From Roseateles sp. (GTDB lineage: Bacteria; Pseudomonadota; Gammaproteobacteria; Burkholderiales; Burkholderiaceae_C): DNA of 64,000 nucleotides. Positions 63,603 through 64,000 of the stretch are shown here, in pieces (within the stretch, counting starts at the first letter, position 1; every line of letters starts with the position of its first letter). The DNA is taken from contig NZ_JAFAGT010000092.1 in NCBI RefSeq assembly GCF_019237615.1, positions 23,591 to 87,590 of the forward strand, in the 5' to 3' direction. Made by a program: the position numbers and the translations under genes. The notes under the pieces are model-generated. The model did not search any database and had not been told where the DNA came from. It saw nothing but the letters and a program-made list of their open reading frames with translations.

Positions 63603-64000
63603 ATGTCCGACTCCAAGCCCGCAGACCCCAAGGAAGGCGACAGCTTCTTCCGCAAGGTCGCGCGCTTCGTGGCCAACCCGACGACGGACTGGGCGGAGAT
63701 CAATTCGCGCCAGGACGACCCCGAGGGCGACCTCGCCAAGGCCGAGTTGCGCGCCATGGTGGAGCGCAAGCGCCGCAACGACTTCGTGCGCAAGCGCGAG
63801 TTGGACATGCTGCGCCGCATCCGGCGCGAAGGCCTCACGCCCGAGCAGCTCGCCGCGCTGGGCTCCTCCTCCTCGCGGCTGGACGAGGTCGAGCGCACGA
63901 ACAGCGAGCTGAACTCGAAGATCGATCCGCGCGTCAAGGACAAGATCGACGCGATCGAGCAGCAGATGGTCGGCGACCGGACCTTCTCCGGCACGCAGTC
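63603..64000 (+). CDS. Conserved hypothetical protein, 5' part
   Basis: A reading frame open from an ATG at 63603 to the window edge (132 codons, continues beyond). It begins MSDSKPADPKEGDSFFRKVA and continues with a charged helical region (ELRAMVERKRRNDFVRKREL, DMLRRIRREGLTPEQLAALG). Highly charged with no membrane segment. I do not know a function; it looks like a conserved betaproteobacterial cytoplasmic protein. Confidence 0.7.
   Translation, partial: MSDSKPADPKEGDSFFRKVARFVANPTTDWAEINSRQDDPEGDLAKAELRAMVERKRRNDFVRKRELDMLRRIRREGLTPEQLAALGSSSSRLDEVERTNSELNSKIDPRVKDKIDAIEQQMVGDRTFSGTQ

Noticed and set aside
1..64000. tRNA, rRNA, CRISPR arrays, IS elements and prophage genes
   Set aside because: Read by eye on both strands; no cloverleaf-like genes, regular direct repeats with spacers, transposases or phage structural proteins were seen. 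A tRNA scan would be decisive.

Overview
The window is GC-rich (about 70% by eye) bacterial chromosome. It resembles a Burkholderiales betaproteobacterium of the Roseateles/Mitsuaria/Pelomonas type. This is inferred from gene content and order (glyQ-glyS-gmhB-plsC, lnt-corC, cobW-dksA, liv genes with a MerR/LiuR-like regulator nearby) and is not proven. I found no rRNA, tRNA, CRISPR array, IS element or phage gene.

Layout. 1-3158: copper-handling genes (end of an outer-membrane efflux protein, multicopper oxidase, cupredoxin, DUF411 protein, CusF-like chaperone). 3293-18119 and 21143-39760: a large glucuronoxylan utilisation region, interrupted by a gspA/gspB pair and a Nudix gene (18172-21115). 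34410-36600: small accessory genes and a decayed stretch. 39847-43852: a transporter, a DUF1328 membrane peptide and an AsmA protein. 44010-48064: branched-chain-amino-acid-type ABC transporter with a LivM-LivG fusion, then a macrodomain gene. 48078-53598: pirin/azoreductase/LysR and MerR/metallo-beta-lactamase pairs. 53792-64000: housekeeping block (YgjP-like protease, PlsC, GmhB-like, GlyS, GlyQ, Lnt, CorC, CobW GTPase, DksA).

How the xylan genes fit together (inference from families). A TonB-dependent receptor imports glucurono-xylooligosaccharides. Exported enzymes act on them: a GH115-GH8 fusion, a GH67 alpha-glucuronidase and an SGNH esterase. A GPH symporter carries oligomers inward, two cytoplasmic GH43 xylosidases and a mutarotase finish the job, and XylA/XylB feed xylose to the pentose phosphate pathway. 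A second, oxidative branch is present: a sugar-acid dehydratase, an RraA-like aldolase candidate and two ketoglutarate-semialdehyde-type dehydrogenases. Released glucuronate has an ExuT-like transporter, a uronate dehydrogenase and a lactonase. A LacI-family regulator is encoded in the same locus. Five upstream or divergent gaps of this region carry a shared LacI-type operator-like sequence with core CGCTAYCA, so I propose one local regulon.

Most notable items: the GH115-GH8 fusion, the five-site operator set, the decayed GH2 galactosidase gene inside the xylan locus, a GmhB-like protein lacking two catalytic aspartates, and an inverted pair of dispersed repeats about 41 kb apart.
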